A stretch of DNA of 11,673 nt from Deltaproteobacteria bacterium (GTDB lineage: Bacteria > Desulfobacterota > SM23-61). The stretch is from NCBI GenBank assembly GCA_026388915.1, contig JAPLIW010000371.1, positions 1-11,673 of the forward strand, read 5' to 3'. The notes beneath the pieces were generated by a model. It did no database searches and was not told the origin of the DNA. It saw nothing but the letters and a program-made list of their open reading frames with translations. The number at the start of each line of letters is the position of its first letter. Position 1 is the stretch's first letter. Both the position numbers and the translations under genes were made by a program. Shown here in pieces: positions 1-6,080 of the stretch.

Positions 1-306
1 GTCCGGAAGGATCCCGGCGAGTGGCAGAAGTTGAATATCGCTTTCCACCAGTTCTTCATCGATAAATGCGGGAATCGGCGGCTCCACGGCTTAATCAAGA
101 CCCACCGGGACCAGTTTGCCCGTTATTGGCGGATCATCCTCTCGATTCCGGGCCAGCGGGAAAGAAGCAACGATGACCACGAAAAGATCCTGAAAGCTCT
201 GGATCGGGGGAAACCGCAGAAAGTCCGTCTGGCCCTGGAAAAACACATTGGCCAGTCGGCCAGGAATCTGACCACTTTTCTGGAAGAGCACGCATTTCTG
301 ATTTGA
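1..306 (+). CDS. GntR-family transcriptional regulator, FCD domain, 3' part only
   Basis: The reading frame is open from the first base, so the start and the DNA-binding winged-helix lie outside the window. The 101 visible residues look like the C-terminal half of an FCD ligand-binding domain (FadR C-terminal-like, all-helical). They contain an 'AFHQFF' helix with His16 of the fragment, a 'DDHEKIL' helix with His60, and a final 'LEKHI' helix with His82. These are the usual places of the three metal-binding histidines of this family. The acidic residue normally four positions before the first His is Asn12 here. FCD regulators typically repress or activate neighbouring organic-acid catabolic operons and bind a carboxylate, often through a metal ion. 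Its position just upstream of, and co-directional with, the lyase gene makes it the likely regulator of this cluster, but that is inference. An unrelated helical protein is possible but less likely. Confidence 0.75.
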   Translation, partial: VRKDPGEWQKLNIAFHQFFIDKCGNRRLHGLIKTHRDQFARYWRIILSIPGQRERSNDDHEKILKALDRGKPQKVRLALEKHIGQSARNLTTFLEEHAFLI

Positions 307-420
307 CCTCAAGCCAGGCCCAAGGTCAACGGATTTAGCCCAGTTTTCTGGTTTTCTGGATTTATGGCGAGCCCCTCTTGCTACCCGAAGAGGCAAGGGG
401 TTGGGGGAATAGACCCATAT

Positions 421-430
421 GGAGGAGAGG
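421..430 (+). promoter_or_regulatory. Strong Shine-Dalgarno of the lyase gene
   Basis: GGAGGAGAGG lies six bases before the ATG at 437. It decides between two in-frame ATGs. The one at 419 would place this Shine-Dalgarno inside the coding region and has no comparable motif upstream, so 437 is preferred. Confidence 0.75.
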
Positions 431-436
431 AACCTT

Positions 437-1726
437 ATGAGCGGGAGCGGGATGCCCCAAAGGGTCAACATCTGTGAATGCTGGGCCCGGGACGGGCTTC
501 AGGGAGAGGACCAGTTCATTCCCACGGAGAAAAAGATCACCATCATCAACCGGATGGTGGATATTGGTTTCAAGCGGATCGAAGCCACTTCCTTTGCCCA
601 TCCCAAGCTGATCCCCCAGTTCTCCGATTCCCTGGAGGTGCTGAAGGCAATCAAACGTCCTCCGGATGTAACCTTTATCGCCATCATTCCCAACGACAAG
701 GGTCTGGACCGGCTCCTGGAGGCCTGCCATCAGGGCTACGGGGTCCAGGAGATTACCGCCATTCTGTCGGCCAGCGAGGATCATCTCCTGGCAAACCTCG
801 AGCGTACCTTCGAGGAAGCCCTGCCTCCCCTGGCGGACCTTGTGAAACGGGCCCGGCAGGCCGGAATCAAAGTCATCGGCTGCATCGGAACCGCCTTCGG
901 ATGCCCCCTCGTGGGGGAGGTACCCCTGGGAAAAATCATCGAGCTCACCGACTGGTACCTGGATAAGGGCGCAACCTCCATCATGCTCGGAGACACCACC
1001 GGAGAAGCCAACCCGCGGCAGGTCCGGGAGGTCTTCAGCCGCATGAAAGACCGTTTCCCGGGGGTAGACTTCATCGCCCATTTTCACGACACCCGGGGAA
1101 TGGGGCTGGCCAACACCCTGGCCGCTCTCCAGGAAGGGATCGTTCTGCACGACAGCTCCTTCGGCGGGATGGGGGGACAACCGGCCACCCGGCGGCCCAA
1201 GTATCACAAGGGATTTGCCGGCAACGCCTGCACCGAAGACATGGTGCTCATGATGGAGGAAATGGGGATTCAAACCGGCCTGGATATTGAAGAGGTGATC
1301 GATACGGGCCTCCTGGCCGAAGAGTTCTGCGGCCGGAACCTCCTGGGGCACGTGACCCGCAGCGGCGCGGTCCGGCACCGCAGTTCTCGACCTCTTTCTC
1401 TTCAGGAACTGAGGCTCAACGGGGAGATTGCCCCCGCCCTCCTGTTTGTCGGGAAGGTGAAAGAAAAGCTGTCCGGGCAGGCTCTCGTCGGTTATGTGAT
1501 CCGTGAGGCCTTAGCCAAGACCTGGCCCGTCCCGGAAAGTTTGAGAATTTCCGCGGAGAGGATTTTCCCCAAAGCGGAGGTGGGCGGTCGGGACATCCTG
1601 GTCACGAAGTTCAAAGTTTTAGCCATTGAAAAGAGCAAGGGGGAGGCAGTCCTGGAAATGCTTAGCCAGAAGGCCAATGGGGATGTCTTCATGGAAGGAC
1701 AGATCAAGCTCATTTTTCTGAAATGA
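437..1726 (+). CDS. HMG-CoA-lyase-like DRE-TIM metallolyase with C-terminal hotdog-like extension
   Basis: The 429-residue protein belongs to the HMG-CoA lyase/DRE-TIM metallolyase family, which cleaves or forms C-C bonds of acyl-CoA or 2-oxoacid substrates on a TIM barrel with a divalent metal. Seen in the sequence: 'ARDGLQ' with Arg18-Asp19 (substrate and metal binding), 'EATSF' near residue 52, 'LGDTTG', and the metal ligands His215 and His217 in 'HFHDT', followed by 'DSSFGGMGG'. The family loop that in HMG-CoA lyase reads GLGGCPYA reads 'GMGGQPATRR' here. The catalytic Cys is therefore Gln248, and the loop carries a few extra residues before 'GFAGN'. HMG-CoA lyases are usually about 300 residues; this one continues for about 110 more (residues ~320-429) with a helix-then-four-strands pattern like the second half of a MaoC/hotdog domain. 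It is preceded by a regulator remnant and followed by a repeat-filled gap and the hydratase pair. Start chosen from the strong Shine-Dalgarno at 421-430. The family is sure; the true substrate is unknown and probably not HMG-CoA under the standard mechanism. Confidence 0.88.
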   Translation: MSGSGMPQRVNICECWARDGLQGEDQFIPTEKKITIINRMVDIGFKRIEATSFAHPKLIPQFSDSLEVLKAIKRPPDVTFIAIIPNDKGLDRLLEACHQGYGVQEITAILSASEDHLLANLERTFEEALPPLADLVKRARQAGIKVIGCIGTAFGCPLVGEVPLGKIIELTDWYLDKGATSIMLGDTTGEANPRQVREVFSRMKDRFPGVDFIAHFHDTRGMGLANTLAALQEGIVLHDSSFGGMGGQPATRRPKYHKGFAGNACTEDMVLMMEEMGIQTGLDIEEVIDTGLLAEEFCGRNLLGHVTRSGAVRHRSSRPLSLQELRLNGEIAPALLFVGKVKEKLSGQALVGYVIREALAKTWPVPESLRISAERIFPKAEVGGRDILVTKFKVLAIEKSKGEAVLEMLSQKANGDVFMEGQIKLIFLK

Positions 1727-1740
1727 AATTGCGGCCGCAT

Positions 1741-1751
1741 AGGAGGAGAGG
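1741..1751 (+). promoter_or_regulatory. Orphan Shine-Dalgarno-like sequence
   Basis: AGGAGGAGAGG sits 14 bases after the lyase stop codon. It closely matches the ribosome-binding site used by the lyase gene at 421-430. It is followed by TTG at 1753, but that frame closes after about 20 codons of repeat-derived sequence, so no gene is supported. It may be the original ribosome-binding site of the next gene, separated from it by insertion of the repeat at 1755-2040. Confidence 0.4.
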
Positions 1752-1754
1752 GTT

Positions 1755-2040
1755 GAAATTCCAAACCCCAAATTCGAATTTCCAAAATCCCAAACTCGCC
1801 GTTGGAAGGATTTGAATTTTGCTAACACTTTAGCTCTTTGAAAAAGGTAACTTTTCCCTTGTGAAAAGATTTCCCAGAAATCCCCCCTGCCCCCCTTTGC
1901 AAAGGGGGGTTGGGGGGGATTTCAGCGATGCGGATCTCCATCGATATGGATTTGATATTCTTTTCAAAAGGCTAAATTGATACGAATTTTGATGATTGGA
2001 AATTATTTGGGATTTGGTGCTTGAGATTTGGGATTTATTT
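1755..2040. repeat. Nested imperfect inverted repeat filling the lyase-hydratase gap
   Basis: No gene is supported in the 334-base gap 1727-2060. Most of it is one large imperfect inverted repeat. The outer arms at 1755-1794 and about 1997-2040 are built of AATTCCAAACCCCAAATT-like units on the left and the complementary TTTGGGATTTGG units on the right. The inner arms at about 1813-1846 and 1960-1990 match as TTTAGCTCTTTGAAAAAG against CTTTTCAAAAGGCTAAA. At the centre is the near-perfect C/G-run palindrome at 1878-1922. There is no transposase, so it resembles a miniature, non-autonomous repeat. It is AT-rich compared with the genes beside it. Whether it ends transcription or is only a passenger cannot be told from sequence. 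Confidence 0.6.
1878..1922. repeat. C-run/G-run palindrome (strong hairpin)
   Basis: The left arm reads AAATCCCCCC, TG, CCCCCC, TTT and the right arm AAA, GGGGGG, TT, GGGGGGG, ATTT, meeting at TTTGCAAA. In RNA it would form a very stable hairpin on either strand. No T-tract follows it, so it is not called an intrinsic terminator. Elements of this look are common between genes in environmental Desulfobacterota assemblies (general recollection, not searched). Confidence 0.75.
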
Positions 2041-2060
2041 TCAATAAGGGAGCAACGGGA

Positions 2061-2477
2061 ATGAACAACCAGGAGAACAAACCGGAACTGTTATTTGCCG
2101 ATCTTCCCGTAGGCCGGACGTTCAAGACCCTGGAATATCCGGTCACCCGGGAGCTGGTCCAGGAGTTCATGGAGACCGTGGGAGACCGTCATCCCTTGTA
2201 CCAGAAAGGCCTTGTGCCCCCGGGGCTGGCGGCGATCTATGCCCGTCTTTCCTATCTGCAGGACCACACCATGCCTTCCGGGGGAGTTCTGGCCAAGCAG
2301 GAATTTGATTTTCAGAATCCAATCAAGATCGGGGATACCCTGAAGGTTCAGGCCAAGGTGATCGAGAGCTATTTGGATGAAAAGGAAAGAAAGAGAGTTA
2401 ATTTTCTGATCGAGGCGCAGGATCAAAAGGGGATGCCGGTCAGCACGATCCGGCTCCACGCCATATGGCCGAAGTAA
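2061..2477 (+). CDS. MaoC-like hotdog protein without catalytic dyad (hydratase partner subunit)
   Basis: The 138-residue protein has the single-hotdog layout of the MaoC dehydratase N-terminal family. It has a 'DLPVGRTF' entry strand, a helix with 'VGDRHPLY', the family-typical 'LVPPGLAAIY', then 'LAKQEFDFQNPIKIGDTL' and the last strands. The Asp-x-Asn-x-x-His hydratase-2 motif is absent. In known heterodimeric dehydratases such as mycobacterial HadAB, one subunit lacks the dyad and shapes the substrate pocket while the partner supplies the catalytic residues. The gene 93 bases downstream does carry the dyad, which supports a HadA/HadB-like pair acting on an enoyl- or 3-hydroxyacyl-CoA. The ATG at 2061 was chosen because AAGGGAG lies at 2046-2052. 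An in-frame TTG at 2028 would draw its first codons from the upstream repeat. Substrate unknown. Confidence 0.85.
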   Translation: MNNQENKPELLFADLPVGRTFKTLEYPVTRELVQEFMETVGDRHPLYQKGLVPPGLAAIYARLSYLQDHTMPSGGVLAKQEFDFQNPIKIGDTLKVQAKVIESYLDEKERKRVNFLIEAQDQKGMPVSTIRLHAIWPK

Positions 2478-2479
2478 AA

Positions 2480-2510
2480 GTTGCGGGTTGCCCGTTGCCG
2501 GTTACCGGTT
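2480..2510. repeat. Degenerate heptanucleotide tandem repeat
   Basis: Immediately after the stop codon the sequence runs GTTGCGG, GTTGCCC, GTTGCCG, GTTACCG, GTT, about 4.4 copies of a 7-base unit. Two copies of the same unit recur directly after another stop codon at 7687-7703. The rest of the 93-base gap holds only the GGGGAAAG ribosome-binding site of the next gene. Confidence 0.65.
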
Positions 2511-2570
2511 AAAGGCGGAACGCGAAACTCATATTTCTTGAAGCAATAGAGCGAGGGAGAAAGGGGAAAG

Positions 2571-2984
2571 ATGTTAAAGCATGCGCGGCCGGGTGATTTG
2601 CTGCCGACCATCGAAAAGGAAATCGATCAGGACCGGATTCTGCGGTGGGCCCGGATCTCCGGGGATTTTAACCGGCTTCATGTAGACCCGGAGTTTGCCA
2701 AGCAGACCCGCTTCGGCGGGACCATCGCTCATGGCCCCATATCCCTGGCCTTTTTAAACGAGGTGATGATGGAATGCTTCGGGATGGGGTGGGCCAGGGG
2801 GGGCAAGCTACTGGACGTGCGTTTCGTGGCTCCCATCCGGCCGGGGGACCGGATTCGGATTGGAGGAACGGTGAAACAGGTTCAGGGAGCATCCGTCGAG
2901 TGCGACCTGGTGGTTGAAAAACAGGACGGAGAAAAAGCCGTCGTAGGCCGGGCGATTGGACTTTTGGAGGCGGAGGGAAAATGA
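2571..2984 (+). CDS. MaoC-family (R)-specific enoyl-CoA hydratase, catalytic subunit
   Basis: The 137-residue single-hotdog protein has the complete hydratase-2 motif: 'SGDFNRLHVDPEFA' with Asp32, Asn34 and His37, followed by 'GGTIAHGPISLAF' and 'VRFVAPIRPGDRI'. This matches PhaJ-type (R)-hydratases in length and in placement of the Asp/His dyad (Asp31/His36 in Aeromonas PhaJ, from memory). It should add water across a trans-2-enoyl-CoA, or do the reverse, in the cytoplasm. It is preceded by GGGGAAAG. It very probably pairs with the dyad-less hotdog protein encoded just upstream. Its stop codon overlaps the start of the CoA-transferase-family gene (ATGA at 2981-2984), so the two are translationally coupled. 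The substrate could be a branched or dicarboxylic enoyl-CoA, judging by the neighbours, but the sequence does not decide this. Confidence 0.92.
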   Translation: MLKHARPGDLLPTIEKEIDQDRILRWARISGDFNRLHVDPEFAKQTRFGGTIAHGPISLAFLNEVMMECFGMGWARGGKLLDVRFVAPIRPGDRIRIGGTVKQVQGASVECDLVVEKQDGEKAVVGRAIGLLEAEGK

Positions 2985-4258
2985 AGCGTCTTTCCAAGTG
3001 GGTTTCGGCGGAAGAAGCCCTGGCGGGGGTGAATTCGGGAGAACGATTGATCCTTCCTCTTTGCTGTGGCTTGCCCCAGACCTTGATGGGGGCGCTGATT
3101 GCCCAAAAGAACCGCCTGCGCGGCGTGGAGATCGTCAGCGGGCTGCAGATAGAATATCCCTTTCTCCAGGAAGGGCTGGAAGATAGCTTCTCTTTCCGCA
3201 CTTGGCAGTGCGCGCCCCGGATCCGCCACCTGCTGAAAAAGGGGACGGTGAAGTACATTCCCATGCGCCAGGGGGATGCGCCCTTTGTTTTTTCCCGCGG
3301 GGGGATCTGGCCGATTGACGCGGCCCTGGTCCATCTCTCGCCCCCCGATAAAAACGGTTATCTGAGCTTCGGGGTTTCCATCGGCCACTCCCTTCCCACG
3401 GCGCTGGAAGCGAAGCTGGTCATCGCTGAAGTGAACGACCAGATGCCCCGGGTTCTGGGAAATGCCTTCATCCATATCTCCCAGATTGACTATCTGGTCA
3501 ACACCTCCCGTCCTCTTCTGGAATACCCCTCCACGGAAAAAGTGGGGGAGGTGGAGCGCAAAATCGGAAATCACGTTGCCGACCTGATCCCGGATGGAGC
3601 GACCCTGCAGATCGGGATCGGGTCGATCCCGGACGCCGTGGTTCAATCCCTGGAGGGGAAACGGGACCTGCGCTTCTTTGCCATGGGCATCGATGCCATG
3701 GTGGATTGCGTGGAGAAGGGGCTGGTGGAGAGGTCCGCAATTCCCGGGCAGCAGCCGAAGATGATCGTCACCGAAATTCTGGGAAGCAAGAGGCTCTTCG
3801 ATTTCGTCCATGAGAATCCCCTGGTGGAAGGCCGGCCCATCATGACCACCATCAACTCCCGGGTGGTGGGCCAGATCGAGAAGTTTGTCTCCCTCCTGGG
3901 GGCGATCGAAGTGGACCTAACCGGCCAGGTTAACGCCGAAACCGTGGGAGGAAAACAGATCAGCGCCATCGGGGGATCTTTTGATTTCCTCCAGGGGGCG
4001 CTCTTCTCTCCCCAGGGGAAGTCGATCATGGCCATCACCTCGGCGACCCCGGATAAAAAGAATTCGCGGATCATCCCCCAGCTGGCCCCCGGCTCGGCCG
4101 TGACCCATCCGCGCCACTCCATTCAATACGTGGTGACTGAATACGGGGTTGCCGATCTAAGAGGAAAGACCCTGCGGGAAAGGGCGGAGGCCCTGACGGC
4201 CATCGCCCACCCAAATTTCCGGGAGGGACTGGAAAAGTTCACTCACGAAAACTTCTAA
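2981..4258 (+). CDS. Acetyl-CoA hydrolase/4-hydroxybutyrate CoA-transferase family protein lacking the catalytic Glu
   Basis: The 425-residue protein aligns along its length with the Cat1/Ach1/AbfT family, which moves CoA between carboxylates through a glutamyl-CoA thioester. Visible family blocks are 'IGNHVADLIPDGATLQIGIG' with 'SIPDAV', then 'GQVNAETVGGKQISAIGG', 'AVTHPRHSIQYVVTEYGVA' and 'LRERAEALTAIAHPNFREGL'. In AbfT (recalled sequence) the active-site Glu sits in 'GIHTEMFSDG'. The ungapped counterpart here is 'RFFAMGIDA', which puts Ala234 at the Glu position. A Gln near the 'GVGGQVDF' motif is Ser333. The protein is otherwise intact, with normal length and conserved C-terminal motifs, so it looks like a functional divergent member and not a decaying gene. 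It starts inside the stop of the hydratase gene (ATGA), so it should be made together with it. Ordinary CoA transfer is doubtful; a non-covalent CoA-ester reaction or a binding role is possible. Confidence 0.88.
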   Translation: MKRLSKWVSAEEALAGVNSGERLILPLCCGLPQTLMGALIAQKNRLRGVEIVSGLQIEYPFLQEGLEDSFSFRTWQCAPRIRHLLKKGTVKYIPMRQGDAPFVFSRGGIWPIDAALVHLSPPDKNGYLSFGVSIGHSLPTALEAKLVIAEVNDQMPRVLGNAFIHISQIDYLVNTSRPLLEYPSTEKVGEVERKIGNHVADLIPDGATLQIGIGSIPDAVVQSLEGKRDLRFFAMGIDAMVDCVEKGLVERSAIPGQQPKMIVTEILGSKRLFDFVHENPLVEGRPIMTTINSRVVGQIEKFVSLLGAIEVDLTGQVNAETVGGKQISAIGGSFDFLQGALFSPQGKSIMAITSATPDKKNSRIIPQLAPGSAVTHPRHSIQYVVTEYGVADLRGKTLRERAEALTAIAHPNFREGLEKFTHENF

Positions 4259-4266
4259 ATACATAA

Positions 4267-4387
4267 ACCGCAGAGGACGCAGAGGACGCAGAGATTTTAG
4301 AATAAAAACTCAAAACCTTGAAGCCTGAATCCATGACCTTTAATCTTTTATTCTATTTTTCTCTGCGTTCTCCGCGATCTCTGCGGT
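4267..4387. repeat. CGCAGAG-type inverted-repeat element
   Basis: The left arm 4267-4307 begins ACCGCAGAGGACGCAGAGG and runs into TTTTAGAATAAAA. The right arm 4346-4387 is its imperfect reverse complement, TTTTATTCTATTTTT then CTCTGCGTTCTCCGCG and CTCTGCGGT. About 38 bases separate the arms. The element fills almost the whole gap between the CoA-transferase-family gene and the mutase gene. A half copy of its right arm recurs at 6111-6137. There is no coding sequence and no recognisable cobalamin riboswitch in the gap. Confidence 0.8.
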
Positions 4388-4406
4388 GAAAAATTTTGGG
4401 GTCTTT

Positions 4407-6062
4407 ATGGATGATATGAAGAAGATCGCGGAAGAGAAGAAGCGCTGGGCGAAGGAAAAGAAGGTCGAAGAACTGCCCCCCGCCCATTCCGAGATGGGCC
4501 GGCCCCTTCCTCCGGTTTTTGCCCCCGATGATCTGGAGGGGATCGATTACCTGCGCGACATCGGATTTCCGGGAGAGTACCCCTTCACCCGCGGAGTCTA
4601 CCCGGGAATGTACCGCAAAGGTCCCTGGCAGATGCGCCTCTATTCGGGCTTTGGGTCGGCCGAGGATACGAACCGGCGGTGGAAGTTTTTACTTAAATCC
4701 GGGAATATGGGCGTGGCCTGTGCGTTCGACCTTCCCACCCAGATCGGACTGGACTCCAATGACCCGATGGCTCAGGGGGAAGTGGGGAAGGTGGGGGTGG
4801 CCATCGATACCCTCCGGGACATGGAAATTCTGTATGATGGCCTTCCCCTGGACCAGATCACTTCTTCTTTCAACATCAACACCCCGGCTGCCGCTCTGCT
4901 GGCCATGTACCTCGCCCTGGCCGAGAAGCAGAATATCCCCCCGGCCAAACTGAACGGGACGCTGGCCAATGACATGCTCTGCGAATACATCTCCCGCGGG
5001 ACCTGGGTCTTCCCTCCCCGTCCGGCCCTTAGACTGAGCACGGACATCGTGGAATACTGCTCCCGCCATCTTCCCCGCTTCTACCCCTACAACATCCGGG
5101 GAATCATCCTCCGGGAGGCCGGAGCCAGCATGGTCCAGGAGGGGGCTTACGCCTTTGCCAATGCCGTTGCCTACATTGAAGAAGCCCTGAAGAGAGGGTT
5201 GGCCGTTGACGATTTTGGCCCGCGCCTCTCTTTCTTCTTTGCCACGGGGTTGCAGATTTTCGAGGAGGTGGCCCGGTACCGGGCGCTGCGCCGTCTCTGG
5301 GCCAAAATGATGAAAGAACGATTCGGGGCCCGCAACCCCAGCTCCATGCTCCTCCGTTTTACCGGAACGGTTGGGGGCAGCACCTACCGGGCCCGGGAGC
5401 CGGAAAACAACCTGGTCCGGGGAGCCTACGGACTCCTGGCCAACATCCTGGGAGGAGCCCAGGGCATGCTCCAGCCGGCCATGGACGAGGCCTACGCCAT
5501 CCCCACGGAGCACACCGCCCGCCTGGCTTTGAGAACCCAGCAGATTCTGGCCTTTGAGACGGGGATTACCAAAGTGGCCGATCCCCTGGGCGGGTCTTAT
5601 TTGGTGGAAACTCTCACCCGAGAGCTGGAAGAAAAGATCAGAGGGGAGATGGAGAAGGTCGAGTCCATGGGGGGAGCGGTGAGGGCGATTGAAAGGGGAT
5701 ACCCCCAGAGGGCCATTGCCGAAGAGGCCTACCGCGTGGCCCGGGAAGAGGAGAGGGGAGAGAGAATTGTAGTCGGGGTAAATAAATTCCAGACCGAGGA
5801 AGAGGGCAAACGCCGGCTGGTCATTCACCGGGCAGACCCAACATCCGTGGAAAGACAGATTCAGAGGACGAGAGAGGTAAAGGCTTCACGTGATAATCCT
5901 AAGACCCAAGAGGCGCTGGATGAACTCTGCCGGAGTGCAGAGACGAAGGAAAACCTGATGCCCGGTTTCATCCGGGCGGTTAAGGCTTACGCTTCCGTGG
6001 GAGAGATTACCGAGGCTTTAAAGAAGGTCTTCGGGGAATTCAAGGAACCGGTGAGCTTTTGA
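4407..6062 (+). CDS. B12-dependent acyl-CoA mutase, large (barrel) subunit, divergent methylmalonyl-CoA mutase family
   Basis: The 551-residue protein matches the substrate-binding TIM-barrel subunit of adenosylcobalamin-dependent acyl-CoA mutases. It has the typical length of large subunits without the B12-binding domain, such as McmA1 or HcmA. Family blocks are 'FTRGVYPGMY', 'CAFDLPTQIGLDSNDP', 'GEVGKVGVAIDTL', 'APRLSFFF'-like 'GPRLSFFFATG', 'LGGAQGM', 'ALRTQQI', 'DPLGGSYLVE' and 'AIERGYPQRAI'. Positions equivalent to P. shermanii Tyr89 and Arg207 are kept (Tyr79 in 'MRLYSGFG', Arg197 in 'EYISRGTW'). These mark carboxylate-bearing substrates; isobutyryl- and 2-hydroxyisobutyryl-CoA mutases have Phe or Ile and Gln. 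The Tyr243-His244 pair is Ile233-Ile234, Gln330 is Thr321, and the adenosyl-contacting Asn366 is Pro357, while Glu370 is kept as Glu361. The usual name methylmalonyl-CoA mutase is therefore unsafe. It needs a separate ~130-residue B12 subunit, which is not in this window. The ATG at 4407 follows GGGG; the in-frame GTG at 4386 lies inside the repeat arm. Confidence 0.92.
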   Translation: MDDMKKIAEEKKRWAKEKKVEELPPAHSEMGRPLPPVFAPDDLEGIDYLRDIGFPGEYPFTRGVYPGMYRKGPWQMRLYSGFGSAEDTNRRWKFLLKSGNMGVACAFDLPTQIGLDSNDPMAQGEVGKVGVAIDTLRDMEILYDGLPLDQITSSFNINTPAAALLAMYLALAEKQNIPPAKLNGTLANDMLCEYISRGTWVFPPRPALRLSTDIVEYCSRHLPRFYPYNIRGIILREAGASMVQEGAYAFANAVAYIEEALKRGLAVDDFGPRLSFFFATGLQIFEEVARYRALRRLWAKMMKERFGARNPSSMLLRFTGTVGGSTYRAREPENNLVRGAYGLLANILGGAQGMLQPAMDEAYAIPTEHTARLALRTQQILAFETGITKVADPLGGSYLVETLTRELEEKIRGEMEKVESMGGAVRAIERGYPQRAIAEEAYRVAREEERGERIVVGVNKFQTEEEGKRRLVIHRADPTSVERQIQRTREVKASRDNPKTQEALDELCRSAETKENLMPGFIRAVKAYASVGEITEALKKVFGEFKEPVSF

Positions 6063-6064
6063 GC

Positions 6065-6078
6065 ACTATGCGCATAGT
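6065..6078. repeat. Perfect 14-base palindrome after the mutase stop
   Basis: ACTATGCGCATAGT is perfectly self-complementary and begins two bases after the mutase TGA. It could be an operator-like site or half of a tandem hairpin with the next palindrome. No T-tract follows, so it is not called a terminator. Confidence 0.6.
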
Positions 6079-6080
6079 CC

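Noticed and set aside
374..393. CCTCTT/AAGAGG hairpin in the regulator-lyase gap as an intrinsic terminator
   Set aside because: The stem is only six pairs with an 8-base loop and no T-tract follows.
362..1378. A 338-codon minus-strand frame opposite the lyase gene
   Set aside because: Same shadow effect; no ribosome-binding site or family motif, and the + strand gene is certain.
1753..1815. Small gene starting at TTG 1753 behind the AGGAGGAGAGG motif
   Set aside because: It ends after about 20 codons that lie wholly in the inverted-repeat arm.
3662..3724. Local frameshift or assembly error explaining the missing CoA-transferase glutamate
   Set aside because: The segment matches the family without gaps on both sides in the same frame, and a second active-site-region residue is also changed, so a coherent divergence is more likely.
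4259..4406. Cobalamin riboswitch before the B12-dependent mutase
   Set aside because: The gap is almost entirely the CGCAGAG inverted repeat, and I see no B12-box-like sequence or room for the riboswitch fold.
4689..5828. A 379-codon minus-strand frame opposite the mutase gene
   Set aside because: Shadow of the mutase; low-complexity Gly/His/Pro translation without domain signals.
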